DNA from: Vibrio hippocampi
GTDB lineage: Bacteria; Pseudomonadota; Gammaproteobacteria; Enterobacterales; Vibrionaceae
DNA length: 64,000 bases
Assembly: GCF_921292975.1 (NCBI RefSeq)
Contig: NZ_CAKLCM010000002.1
Span: forward strand, 682,001-746,000
Direction: 5' to 3'
Shown piece after piece: positions 8,894 to 16,850 of this stretch; the stretch's first letter is position 1; the number at the start of each line of letters is the position of its first letter. The translations under genes and the position numbers were made by a program. The notes under the pieces were generated by a model, which worked only from the letters and a program-made list of their open reading frames with translations, searched no databases and was not told the origin of the DNA.

Positions 8894-10001
8894 TAACCAG
8901 AGACGCAGACTGATCAAATGGGCTGGACGAGGTTTAGTGGCTTCCCCGATGTTAGCCCCAACGCTGGTAAGTGGAATGTCATCCAGTGTTGCAGCGCTGC
9001 GTGACGGCGACCTCAAGCCACAAGTTATTGGCTGCGGGATTCAATCTCAAGACCGTTATGAAGCGGTCGTGTCTGATGTGTTTGGTCAAGCAATCCATCG
9101 ACTGCCTCTGCCTGATCGTGGTCATGGGGTTGCCGTGTCTGGCAAGCATAACCAATGCGCTGTTTTTGCGCGCCGTCCGGGCAGTTTTGCTGTGATACTC
9201 GATTTCAATCGCGGAGAAAACCAACAAGTGATTCTGGCAAGCCACAATCGCCACTTTTATGGACATGGTGATTATTCGCAAGATGGGCGCTGGTTGTACG
9301 CGACAGAAGGAGAGAGTCATAGCAGTGAGGGAATTATCGGTGTTTATGACGTTCATCAGCAGTACCAAAAAGTCGCCGAATGGCGAGGTTTTGGCATTGG
9401 TCCTCATGAGTTAAAGGTGTTAGAAAATGGAGACTTGGTGGTTGCGGTAGGCGGTGTGCATACTCAAGGTCGCACACCGATCAATTTACAAACCATGCAA
9501 CCTAATCTCAGTTATCTCAGCTCAGAAGGAAAGCTATTGGAACAGGTCAGTTTGGGCGACAATAAAAATAGTATCCGCCATCTTTCTTCGACCGCCGATG
9601 GAACGGTGTTTATTGGTCAACAGTATCGCGGAGATCCAGACGAGTTTGTTCCCTTGGTTGCGATGCATCAAAGGGGAAAAACGCTCAAACATCTCCATGC
9701 TGAACCGGAACAGTGGGCGCGTTTTCGTCACTATATTGCCAGCATTGGCGTGTCCAAGCATCATATTGTGGCGACCTCTCCTCGCGGCAACTGTTATGGT
9801 ATTTGGGAGCGTGAGACACAAGATCTTTTGTCGATCAATGCCTTGCCTGATGCTTCTGGTGTGGTTGTCGATCAAGGCTGCTTTTTTGTCAGTTCTGGTG
9901 CGGGAAAAGTCGTCAAAATAAATTCCGATCTCACTAGGCAAAGCTATCATTCGAAAATTCAATGGGATAATCACTGGACCGAAATTGCACAAATGAGATA
10001 G
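8883..10001 (+). CDS. DUF1513 protein with a twin-arginine-type leader
   Basis: DUF1513 proteins have no proven function; the fold is probably a beta-propeller, judging from repeated short strands and motifs such as HGDYSQDGRWLYATE. Seen: an N-terminal leader with RRRLIKWAG, followed by a hydrophobic, Ala-rich stretch, consistent with export by the Tat system as a folded protein. I chose ATG 8883, which overlaps the previous stop; ATG 8874 is a possible alternative. As the fourth gene in an imelysin / di-haem / imelysin / DUF1513 operon, it probably works in the same periplasmic iron process, but that is inference from position only. Confidence 0.75.
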   Translation: MAIDNQRRRLIKWAGRGLVASPMLAPTLVSGMSSSVAALRDGDLKPQVIGCGIQSQDRYEAVVSDVFGQAIHRLPLPDRGHGVAVSGKHNQCAVFARRPGSFAVILDFNRGENQQVILASHNRHFYGHGDYSQDGRWLYATEGESHSSEGIIGVYDVHQQYQKVAEWRGFGIGPHELKVLENGDLVVAVGGVHTQGRTPINLQTMQPNLSYLSSEGKLLEQVSLGDNKNSIRHLSSTADGTVFIGQQYRGDPDEFVPLVAMHQRGKTLKHLHAEPEQWARFRHYIASIGVSKHHIVATSPRGNCYGIWERETQDLLSINALPDASGVVVDQGCFFVSSGAGKVVKINSDLTRQSYHSKIQWDNHWTEIAQMR

Positions 10002-10082
10002 GTGAAAATTTAAACATTATTAAGCATGTCACTGGATCGATTTCTGCCATACTTAAGATCTCAGAATAACGGAGGTCTGAAG

Positions 10083-11735
10083 ATGTTAAGTCGAATTATT
10101 TTATCATCTGTGGGCATAGCAGTGTTTTCGCTTTCATCCATCGCGGTGTCTGAAGAAAGTCAATTAAATGCTCAACCTGGTGAAATACAGGGATTTCTCG
10201 TAGGGTCTCAAAAGATCGACGTTCAATATCCTGATAGCCCAGTAACGGGAACAGATAGCAACCTGTTGGTTGCGCCTAGTGATTTATTTTATCCATCACT
10301 GGTCAGTGAACTGTACCAGCAAATCAATGGTCAATCAGTGTGGAGCAATAGTGAAGTCAATGCTCAATTCCATTTGCAACTTGATATGATGAGATTGGCA
10401 GGTTTTAGCCCAGTGTTCGAGCAGCGCGTTGATAAGCTTGAGCATCTGTTCCAACAGCAAGATTTCGCAACGTATGATCAAATTATGACAGATACGGTGT
10501 TGCTGTATATGAGCTACGTCGGCTCGGTGGTCGATGGAGGAAAAGAGTGGTTCTTTACTCATAGACTCAATGAGCAACTACCACCGCCGTCGCAAACCGA
10601 AATCGACTTACTTGTTGCGGCTGTCAATCAAGACCACATATTAGAGTTTGTACAAAGTCTGGCATCGCCAATGATCATGCAACCGGGTTTTGATCAGGTG
10701 TATGTTGATCTATTGGCGAAGTCGCAGTTGCCGGTTGAGACATTTCATCAAACTGGCTTGAAGCGCAAAGGCGATATTTTCGATGTTGAGCAGTATCAAG
10801 CATTACTCTCGCGTCTTAACGAGTCAGGTCTCTTGGTATTAGAAAATAATGAATGGCTATTTGATTCAGCGCTTGACGATGCCGTGCGAGAGTTTCAACG
10901 CCTTTATGGTTTAAAAGACGATGGGGTTATTGGTCCTAATACGATCAAATGGTTAAATAGAACCGCAAACGACAAACTACAGATCTTAGCGCTGAATTCA
11001 GAGCGCTCTCGATTGTGGCCACAACAGCGTGAAAATATCGTGTTGGTGAATGTTCCTAGCTTTCAATTGCAGTATTGGGATAGCGGCAAAGCTCGCTTTC
11101 AATCGCGGGTGATTGTGGGCAAATACACGCGTCAAACGCCAATATTTGTGACTCAAATGGACTCGATTATTGTCAATCCGACTTGGAACGTGCCTTGGAA
11201 AATTATGGTTAAAGATATTATCCCCAAGGTTAAGCGCGATCCGACTTATCTTTTTTCGCAACAGATTGAAATCTTGGAGGGCTGGCACACGCAAGAGCGC
11301 GTCGATCCGACCATGATCGATTGGAGTGAAATTAACGCAAAGCGTTTTCCTTACCGTATGCGTCAACGCGCGGGCGCATTCAATGCATTAGGTCAAGTTA
11401 AGTTTAATACGCCCAACGATAGAGCGATCTTCTTGCATGACACGCCAAGTAAGTATCTGTTTAATCAAAGTAGCCGTGCGTTTAGTTCAGGGTGTGTCAG
11501 GGTCGAGCATGCTGAACAGTTTGCACAGGTCTTGTTGAAAGGTCAGGGCAGATCCGTGGATAGCATGATCACGGAACGCTCAAATAAGTCGATTGGTTTT
11601 AAACAGCGCATACCGGTACATATTATCTATCAAACCGCTTGGCTTGAGGATGGGCAGGTGCACTTCAGAAATGACGTGTACGAATACGACTCCCCAAAGC
11701 AAAGCGTGAATGATGCCGCACTTTCCAAAAATTAG
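10083..11735 (+). CDS. ldtD: L,D-transpeptidase of the YcbB/LdtD type
   Basis: These enzymes form 3-3 cross-links between meso-diaminopimelate residues of peptidoglycan in the periplasm. Seen: a signal peptide at the start (ILSSVGIAVFSLSSIAVS), a peptidoglycan-binding domain around residues 270-300 (FQRLYGLKDDGVIGPNTIKW), then the YkuD catalytic domain with H452 (HDTPSKY) and the nucleophile C471 in FSSGCVRVEH. I chose ATG 10083, preceded by GGAGG, over an upstream in-frame ATG at 10026 that would spoil the signal peptide. It is followed by mepK and gloC in the same order as ycbB-ycbK-ycbL of E. coli, which supports the name. Confidence 0.88.
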   Translation: MLSRIILSSVGIAVFSLSSIAVSEESQLNAQPGEIQGFLVGSQKIDVQYPDSPVTGTDSNLLVAPSDLFYPSLVSELYQQINGQSVWSNSEVNAQFHLQLDMMRLAGFSPVFEQRVDKLEHLFQQQDFATYDQIMTDTVLLYMSYVGSVVDGGKEWFFTHRLNEQLPPPSQTEIDLLVAAVNQDHILEFVQSLASPMIMQPGFDQVYVDLLAKSQLPVETFHQTGLKRKGDIFDVEQYQALLSRLNESGLLVLENNEWLFDSALDDAVREFQRLYGLKDDGVIGPNTIKWLNRTANDKLQILALNSERSRLWPQQRENIVLVNVPSFQLQYWDSGKARFQSRVIVGKYTRQTPIFVTQMDSIIVNPTWNVPWKIMVKDIIPKVKRDPTYLFSQQIEILEGWHTQERVDPTMIDWSEINAKRFPYRMRQRAGAFNALGQVKFNTPNDRAIFLHDTPSKYLFNQSSRAFSSGCVRVEHAEQFAQVLLKGQGRSVDSMITERSNKSIGFKQRIPVHIIYQTAWLEDGQVHFRNDVYEYDSPKQSVNDAALSKN

Positions 11736-11753
11736 TGAAAAATAATCAATGAA

Positions 11754-11797
11754 AAAAACACGTTTACGCTCAAAGAGTAAACGTGTTTTTGTTGTTT
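11754..11797 (+). terminator. Terminator after ldtD
   Basis: A long stem, ACACGTTTACGCTC against AGTAAACGTGT with flanking A and T tracts, is followed by a T-rich run. The flanking A tract also makes it usable from the other strand. Confidence 0.88.
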
Positions 11798-11905
11798 TTT
11801 TGTTCAGACCTCACCAGATTTCGTTGCTCTATCGATTTGTGTTATGTCGATTAACTGGGTATCTTTCGTGCCAGACACTAAGTAGTACATCCCCATTGAA
11901 GTAGT

Positions 11906-12457
11906 ATGATCCAAAAAAATTTATCAAGAAGAGAGCTAATGAAAATGGCTGCTCTAGGGATTGGAGCGTCTTGCATCCCATCGCTAGGTATTGCCAAACC
12001 TGTCTCGATACCAAGGTCGTTAGCACTTAATAATTTACATACCGGTGAAAGCCTTGAAAGTCGATATTTCGATGGTACGCGTTACATTAAGCCGGAGTTG
12101 CGTCGCTTAGATAATCTTTGCCGTGATCATCGTCGTAATGAAGTCTATCCAATGGATAGAATACTGTTTGATCAAATTGATGAAATTCAACGTCTGCTGG
12201 GTGTTTCCAGTGAGGTGTTGATCATTTCTGGTTATCGTTCGCCTGCGAGTAACGCCAATTTGCGCGCCAAGTCTTCCGGAGTCGCGAAAAAGAGTTTTCA
12301 TATGACAGGTCAAGCCATCGACTTTCGATTGGATGGCGTTAAATTGAGCCATGTTCGAGAAGCGGCGTTAACGCTGAGAGCGGGGGGCGTTGGTTACTAT
12401 CCACGTAGCAACTTCGTTCATATCGATACGGGTCAGGTACGTAGCTGGCGCGGTTGA
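11906..12457 (+). CDS. mepK: Murein endopeptidase MepK (YcbK, peptidase M15-like)
   Basis: MepK cuts cross-links in peptidoglycan, with a preference for 3-3 links, during cell wall growth. Seen: a twin-arginine leader (SRRELMKMAALGIG) and the zinc-binding residues of the M15/DUF882 fold, H132 and D139 in FHMTGQAIDF and H172 in VHIDTGQVRSW. The length, 183 residues, equals the E. coli protein within a residue or two. Its position directly after the L,D-transpeptidase that makes these links is conserved. I chose ATG 11906 because the later ATG at 11939 would remove the twin arginines. Confidence 0.9.
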   Translation: MIQKNLSRRELMKMAALGIGASCIPSLGIAKPVSIPRSLALNNLHTGESLESRYFDGTRYIKPELRRLDNLCRDHRRNEVYPMDRILFDQIDEIQRLLGVSSEVLIISGYRSPASNANLRAKSSGVAKKSFHMTGQAIDFRLDGVKLSHVREAALTLRAGGVGYYPRSNFVHIDTGQVRSWRG

Positions 12458-12527
12458 TTTCTAGCATATTTGTGTTGCTTGAGTATAATCATCTCAGCCT
12501 ATCAATATTATGTTTACAGGATGAGTC

Positions 12528-13181
12528 ATGAGCCTTAAATACCAAACCGTCCCCGTTACTTCATTCGCACAGAACTGCTCGATTGTCTGGTGTGATGAAA
12601 CGATGAAAGGGGTTGTGATCGATCCAGGTGGTGATGTGCCTCAATTAGAGGTCATTATTAAAGAGTTGGGTGTTCAAGTTGAAAAACTGGTACTGACTCA
12701 TGGCCACTTAGACCATGTCGGTGGTACACAGCCTTTAGCTCGTGCGCTTAATGTTCCGGTCATTGGTCCTCATAAAGCCGATAATTTCTGGTTGCAGGGT
12801 TTGGAAGGGCAGAGCCAAATGTTTGGTTTTCCTTTGACTGAGGCGTTTGAACCGGATACTTGGTTAGATGAAGGCGACGTGATTGAGTTTGGTCATCAAT
12901 CTCTTTCGGTGCTGCATACTCCCGGTCATACCCCGGGTCATATTGTGCTGTTTAACCAAGATAGCCAACGCGCGTTTGTGGGCGATGTATTGTTTAATGG
13001 TGGCATTGGTCGTACCGATTTCCCGAAAGGCGATCACCCAACGCTCATCAACTCAATCAAAACCAAGCTGTGGCCACTCGGGAACGAAGTGACCTTTATT
13101 CCGGGTCATGGTCCAGAGTCCACGTTTGGCTATGAGCGCCGCACTAACCCGTTTGTCGCGGATGAGATGCCACTTTATTAA
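12528..13181 (+). CDS. gloC: Metallo-beta-lactamase-fold hydrolase GloC (YcbL, glyoxalase II type)
   Basis: GloC hydrolyses S-lactoylglutathione in the methylglyoxal detoxification route in the cytoplasm. Seen: the metal-binding motif THGHLDHVGG with H58, H60, D62 and H63, then HTPGHTPGH, and a late Asp in FVGDVLFNGGIGRTD. Length 217 residues is typical. AGGA lies a few bases before ATG 12528. It follows mepK as in E. coli and is followed by a clear terminator, so it closes the conserved ldtD-mepK-gloC block. Confidence 0.9.
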   Translation: MSLKYQTVPVTSFAQNCSIVWCDETMKGVVIDPGGDVPQLEVIIKELGVQVEKLVLTHGHLDHVGGTQPLARALNVPVIGPHKADNFWLQGLEGQSQMFGFPLTEAFEPDTWLDEGDVIEFGHQSLSVLHTPGHTPGHIVLFNQDSQRAFVGDVLFNGGIGRTDFPKGDHPTLINSIKTKLWPLGNEVTFIPGHGPESTFGYERRTNPFVADEMPLY

Positions 13182-13219
13182 GTCTCAATGGTCTTGGTAT
13201 CGTATTACTACTCAATCAA

Positions 13220-13246
13220 TGCCCCTGTAATTAGGGGCATTTTTGT
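13220..13246 (+). terminator. Terminator after gloC
   Basis: ATGCCCC and GGGGCAT flank a short loop, followed by T residues. Confidence 0.9.
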
Positions 13247-13317
13247 GTCAGCGTCACAGACCTTATTTTAGTCCGCCAGTTTCTGCCCGCTAGCGAGTAC
13301 GTTTTGGCATTTGGTGA

Positions 13318-13407
13318 AATCGAAGTGACGGATGCGATTGAGGTTACTTGTGAGATTAAGGCTACGTGCAAAATCAAGGCTACTTGCCAGATTAAGGTTG
13401 AGTGCGC
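13318..13407. repeat. 18-bp degenerate tandem repeat, five units
   Basis: Units of 18 bp such as GATTAAGGCTACGTGCAA run from 13318 to 13407; the middle three are the most alike. The fourth-to-fifth unit boundary carries the stop codon of the DUF2982 gene on the minus strand, so the last unit overlaps the gene end. Confidence 0.85.
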
Positions 13408-14069
13408 TCAGCGGCGGCGAGGTAACGACGTGCTAATCCCACAAAGTCCTCTGCGTTACCAGCAAGATCCGTCTCGGCGATATAAATATCATAGTCAAAG
13501 AAACTTCGCTGATGGCGCATGCGATTTGCGAGCATGGCAACTAAACCTCGGTAAAGATGATGCGGGCTCTGGTAAGGGGTTGAATCGAGCACAATATCCT
13601 CAAAGGGCTGACTGGGTGCTTGCTGCTGAAAGCCGACATAGAGTAAGGCGCGTTGATCCAATAAAATGTCAGTGGCAATACGTGGGCAGATGCTGTCTAA
13701 ATATGGCTCATAGTCACGGATTTTGATGCCAATCCAAGGTAAGGGCTTTTGCCAACCCTCCTTTTGATAGTGGCATAAGCCGATTTTTTCGATGTTTTCC
13801 CACTTGAGAACCCACCCGCCTTTGGCAAGATGTTGTTGTATATGAGTCGCGGTAAAGGTGAAGGAAACGCGACTTTTCATCAGTAGATAGTAGGCGACGC
13901 AACCCAGGGTGATCACACTTAACACCAGCACGGCGCCTTGGGCTAGGTTGCCAACAAAAAACAAGCTGATGACGGTAAAACAGAACGCAGCGCTGATGAT
14001 TTTTACGACGACAGGCGAGCGAATCGAATAGTTGTGATTACTAAAATGTCGCGTTTCCATATTATCCAT
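13392..14069 (-). CDS. Membrane protein of the DUF2982 type
   Basis: This resembles vibrio proteins annotated as DUF2982; no function is known. Seen: two hydrophobic segments close together at about residues 20-65 (VVKIISAAFCFTVISLFFVG and VLVLSVITLGCVAYYLLM), forming a membrane hairpin, then a soluble domain of about 150 residues with several Trp and paired aromatic residues (GGWVLKWENIEKIG). The last residues and the stop codon come from an 18-bp tandem repeat, so the C-terminus may differ between strains. It is convergent with gloC. Confidence 0.62.
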   Translation of the reverse strand: MDNMETRHFSNHNYSIRSPVVVKIISAAFCFTVISLFFVGNLAQGAVLVLSVITLGCVAYYLLMKSRVSFTFTATHIQQHLAKGGWVLKWENIEKIGLCHYQKEGWQKPLPWIGIKIRDYEPYLDSICPRIATDILLDQRALLYVGFQQQAPSQPFEDIVLDSTPYQSPHHLYRGLVAMLANRMRHQRSFFDYDIYIAETDLAGNAEDFVGLARRYLAAAERTQP

Positions 14070-14232
14070 TTCGGTCTATCTTGCTAAGTCTTGAGGCTAT
14101 TACGTAGTGCATCACAGATTGTTCAATTTTCCATCAGTTATAGGTGAATGTCGGGCTTTTCGGGGGCATTTTCTCTATTTCGCTACAAAAGAAGGCAAAA
14201 TTTTGGTATAAGACGCGCTGATAATTTTAGAC

Positions 14233-14250
14233 CACTGTCTCAAGACAGTG
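14233..14250. promoter_or_regulatory. Perfect inverted repeat before the winged-helix gene
   Basis: CACTGTCT and AGACAGTG enclose CA, 19 bases before the start codon. It could be an operator of the winged-helix protein it precedes or a leader hairpin. Confidence 0.5.
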
Positions 14251-14268
14251 AAACGGAGAGAGAACTCA

Positions 14269-14631
14269 ATGAGACTTGCTCATAAACGCAAAGTGCAAGC
14301 TAAATTGCAAAAGCGTATTAAAGCGGTAGTTGCTAACACAGCGGCTGCAACTCAAACAGCAAAACCTGTTGCAGCAAAAGCAGCGGTTGTTGAATCAGTT
14401 TCTACGACAAAAAAAGTTGACGTGGCTTTAACTCCTAAGCAGCAACAAGTTCTTGATATCGTTGTTAAACACAATGACGGTATTAACCCGAAAGGCATTG
14501 GTCTTGAAGCGGGTCAAGACGATGCTAAAGCAGCATCTTGGGCAACAGGCGCTCTGAAGAAGTTGCTAGAAGAAGGCTTGGTTGCAAAAGAGCAGTTAGC
14601 TGGCAATAAAGTCATCTACAAAGCCCAATAA
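14269..14631 (+). CDS. Small winged-helix (MarR-like) hypothetical protein
   Basis: The protein has a very basic N-terminus (RLAHKRKVQAKLQKRIKA), an Ala/Thr/Val-rich linker to about residue 55, and a C-terminal domain of about 65 residues that looks like a winged helix (LTPKQQQVLDIVVKHNDGINPKGIGLEAG, broken here only for listing, then ALKKLLEEGLVAKEQ). This layout suggests DNA or RNA binding. The start ATG 14269 follows GGAGAGAG. It is its own unit, with an inverted repeat before it and a terminator after it. Vibrio relatives are annotated as MarR-like or hypothetical; the target is unknown. Confidence 0.7.
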   Translation: MRLAHKRKVQAKLQKRIKAVVANTAAATQTAKPVAAKAAVVESVSTTKKVDVALTPKQQQVLDIVVKHNDGINPKGIGLEAGQDDAKAASWATGALKKLLEEGLVAKEQLAGNKVIYKAQ

Positions 14632-14697
14632 TCAGCATACGCTTGGGTTGAATGTTGCGCTGACTTTATTGTGCGAACTCAACCTACCAGCGCCAAA

Positions 14698-14735
14698 GCG
14701 CCCCATAAGTCAATCGTGCTTACGGGGCGTTTTTG
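14698..14735 (+). terminator. Terminator after the winged-helix gene
   Basis: GCGCCCCATAAG pairs with CTTACGGGGCG (one G-T pair) and is followed by five T. Confidence 0.88.
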
Positions 14736-15100
14736 ATCGGTCGAAGCTTTTGCTATGTGGGTTTATTTTCTTGGTTTCCGGTGCGATATCCTTGATGTTA
14801 CGCCATAAAGGTAAGGAAAATGTTGCGCTCATTTGATGATAACTACCTAAGTATTTACTACCCATTCAGCGATTCTTTCTTCTCGATAACAGATTCATTT
14901 CTATCAATAAAACTTCACCCGTTACCAATCTCCTACGAATAACTACTTAATACCTTGGTCGAATGGCCGTCTCGCACCGAGTATGAGTTGCGTACTCATA
15001 CTCATACAATCCTTGTTATTTAAGCGCCATAGTTGCAGTGATTCTAATACCTAAAGTGTCTTGTTGATGCTTTAAAAGGAAACCACGCAAGGAAATAAAA
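14736..15100. promoter_or_regulatory. Promoter region of the TRAP operon with a palindrome
   Basis: No gene is seen. GTATGAGT (14981) and ACTCATAC (14994) form a perfect inverted repeat with a 5-base spacer, and a further TCATAC follows directly. This is a plausible operator, for example for the response regulator encoded at 19682. That link is inferred. Confidence 0.45.
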
Positions 15101-16192
15101 ATGAGCTTAATAACACAGTGTGTGCGTCGCACTTTAAAGGGAACGGCGTTATTAACCACAGCTTGTGCTGCCTTTATGGCGATGTCTGCTTCTGCTGCTG
15201 ATAAAGTCTACCGATTAACGATGGCGGAGACATGGGGACCAAACTTTCCCATCTTTGGCGATGCGCCACGCAACATGGCGAAGATGGCGGAAGAGATGTC
15301 TAATGGGCGTCTACAGATCCGTATTGACTCCTCCAATAAACACAAAGCCCCATTCGGTGTATTTGATATGGTGAAGTCAGGTCAATATGACATGGGGCAC
15401 TCTGCATCTTATTACTGGAAAGGCAAGGTGCCAAATACCCTCTATTTTACTTCAATGCCTTTTGGTATGACGCCTCCTGAACAGTACGCTTGGTTTTATT
15501 ACGATGACGGTATGAAACTGATGGAGCAGGTGTATGAGCCCCATAATATGTTGTCATTCCCAGGTGGTAACACCGATGTACAAATGGGTGGCTGGTTTCA
15601 AAAAGAGATCAAAACCATCGACGATCTCAAAGGGTTAAAGATGCGTATTCCGGGCTTTGCGGGTGAGGTGTTAGCGGAAGTTGGGGCTAAGCCCACCAAC
15701 ATTGCCCCTGGCGAACTCTATACTGCCCTTGAACGCCGAACCATTGATGCGTTGGAGTGGGTGGGACCGTCATTAGACTTGCGCATGGGATTCCACAAGA
15801 TTGCGCCGTACTATTACACCGGTTGGCACGAGCCTGCGACGGAGTTGCAGTTCTTAGTCAATAAGCGTACTTGGTCAAAATTACCGGATGATCTCAAAGC
15901 GATTCTAACCGTGGCGATGAAAGCGGCCGCGTATGACATGTATATTCAGTCCACGCATGAAAGTGGTAAGAACTGGGCGCAAATACGCACCGAATATCCC
16001 GATGTGAAGATCAAGGATTTCCCGCCTGAAGTAATCACAGCACTGCGAGAAGCGAACGACAAGCTACTTAAAGAACATGCTGAAAAAGATGAAATGGCGA
16101 AACAGATCCAAGCATCGCAGGCAGCGTATCTTGAGCAGGTTCGTTCTTGGACCGATATTGCCACCAAAGCGTACCTCAATAACTTTGATTAA
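15101..16192 (+). CDS. TRAP transporter substrate-binding protein (TakP-like, 2-oxoacid type)
   Basis: This periplasmic protein captures the ligand of a tripartite ATP-independent transporter. Seen: a signal peptide ending SASAA, the conserved Arg segment GLKMRIPGFAGEV, and ERRTIDALEWVGPSLDLRMG with the aromatic-rich YYYTGWHEPATE. The EWVGP and GWHEP segments are like those of TakP, which binds pyruvate and other 2-oxo acids, so a 2-oxo monocarboxylate ligand is likely but not proven. AAGGA is seven bases before ATG 15101. A strong hairpin terminator follows the gene, ahead of the permeases, fitting the need for more binding protein than transporter. Confidence 0.85.
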   Translation: MSLITQCVRRTLKGTALLTTACAAFMAMSASAADKVYRLTMAETWGPNFPIFGDAPRNMAKMAEEMSNGRLQIRIDSSNKHKAPFGVFDMVKSGQYDMGHSASYYWKGKVPNTLYFTSMPFGMTPPEQYAWFYYDDGMKLMEQVYEPHNMLSFPGGNTDVQMGGWFQKEIKTIDDLKGLKMRIPGFAGEVLAEVGAKPTNIAPGELYTALERRTIDALEWVGPSLDLRMGFHKIAPYYYTGWHEPATELQFLVNKRTWSKLPDDLKAILTVAMKAAAYDMYIQSTHESGKNWAQIRTEYPDVKIKDFPPEVITALREANDKLLKEHAEKDEMAKQIQASQAAYLEQVRSWTDIATKAYLNNFD

Positions 16193-16201
16193 ACTGCCAT
16201 T

Positions 16202-16236
16202 AAGCCATGACAGCATCCGTTGTCATGGCTTTTTTA
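16202..16236 (+). terminator. Hairpin terminator between binding protein and permease genes
   Basis: AAGCCATGACA pairs with TGTCATGGCTT and is followed by T residues. Being inside the operon, it probably allows partial read-through to the permeases. Confidence 0.85.
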
Positions 16237-16298
16237 TGCCGAGAAGTGTTGGCATACATGAGTTTAAGACTCGATAAAGCAATGACTTGGATGGAGCC

Positions 16299-16838
16299 AT
16301 GAGCAAGCTAATTTGTATAGAGCGAGGAATCAATAGGGTGAGTGATGGGTTGGGTTGGTTAGCGAGTGTGCTGTTTCTGCTGCTGCTCACCAATGTGGTC
16401 TATGACGTTGTGATGCGTTATGCATTCAATGATGTCTCCATCGCTTTTCAGGAGATGGAATGGCATCTGTTTTCGGCCGTGTTTCTATTGGGTATCCCGT
16501 TTGCCATTCGTACTGGTGGTCATGTACGAGTGGATATTTTTTATGAGCGTCTGTCTTTTAAGGCTCAGGCGGTCATCGATTTGATTGGCTGTGTTTGTCT
16601 GCTGCTGCCTTTTTGCTTGTTGGTGGCTTGGTATGGCTATGACTTTGCCTATGAGAGCTATCAACTGGGAGAAGGCTCAGGTGACCCCGGCGGTTTGCCT
16701 TACCGCTGGGTCGTAAAGGCACTTATTCCCGTTTCTTTTCTGATGATGGCGTTGAGCGGATTCGGTTTGTTAATCCACTCACTCAATAAACTCCTTCACC
16801 CTCACTTGCTGTACGCAAAGGATTCAAAAACACAATAA
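16299..16838 (+). CDS. TRAP transporter small permease (DctQ type)
   Basis: DctQ subunits are four-helix membrane proteins that join the large permease. Seen: four hydrophobic segments in about 179 residues (for example LASVLFLLLLTNVVYDVVM and VIDLIGCVCLLLPFCLLVAW), and the family pattern FQEMEWHLFSAVFLLG followed by GGHVRVDIFYERL. ATG 16299 was chosen; an upstream TTG at 16287 is possible. GGAG is very close to the ATG. The large permease starts 12 bases after the stop. Confidence 0.87.
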   Translation: MSKLICIERGINRVSDGLGWLASVLFLLLLTNVVYDVVMRYAFNDVSIAFQEMEWHLFSAVFLLGIPFAIRTGGHVRVDIFYERLSFKAQAVIDLIGCVCLLLPFCLLVAWYGYDFAYESYQLGEGSGDPGGLPYRWVVKALIPVSFLMMALSGFGLLIHSLNKLLHPHLLYAKDSKTQ

Positions 16839-16850
16839 TAGGAATGCAAG

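Noticed and set aside
13304..13726. Plus-strand open frame over the DUF2982 gene end
   Set aside because: Its start is made of an 18-bp repeat and the rest is antisense to a better gene with membrane segments.
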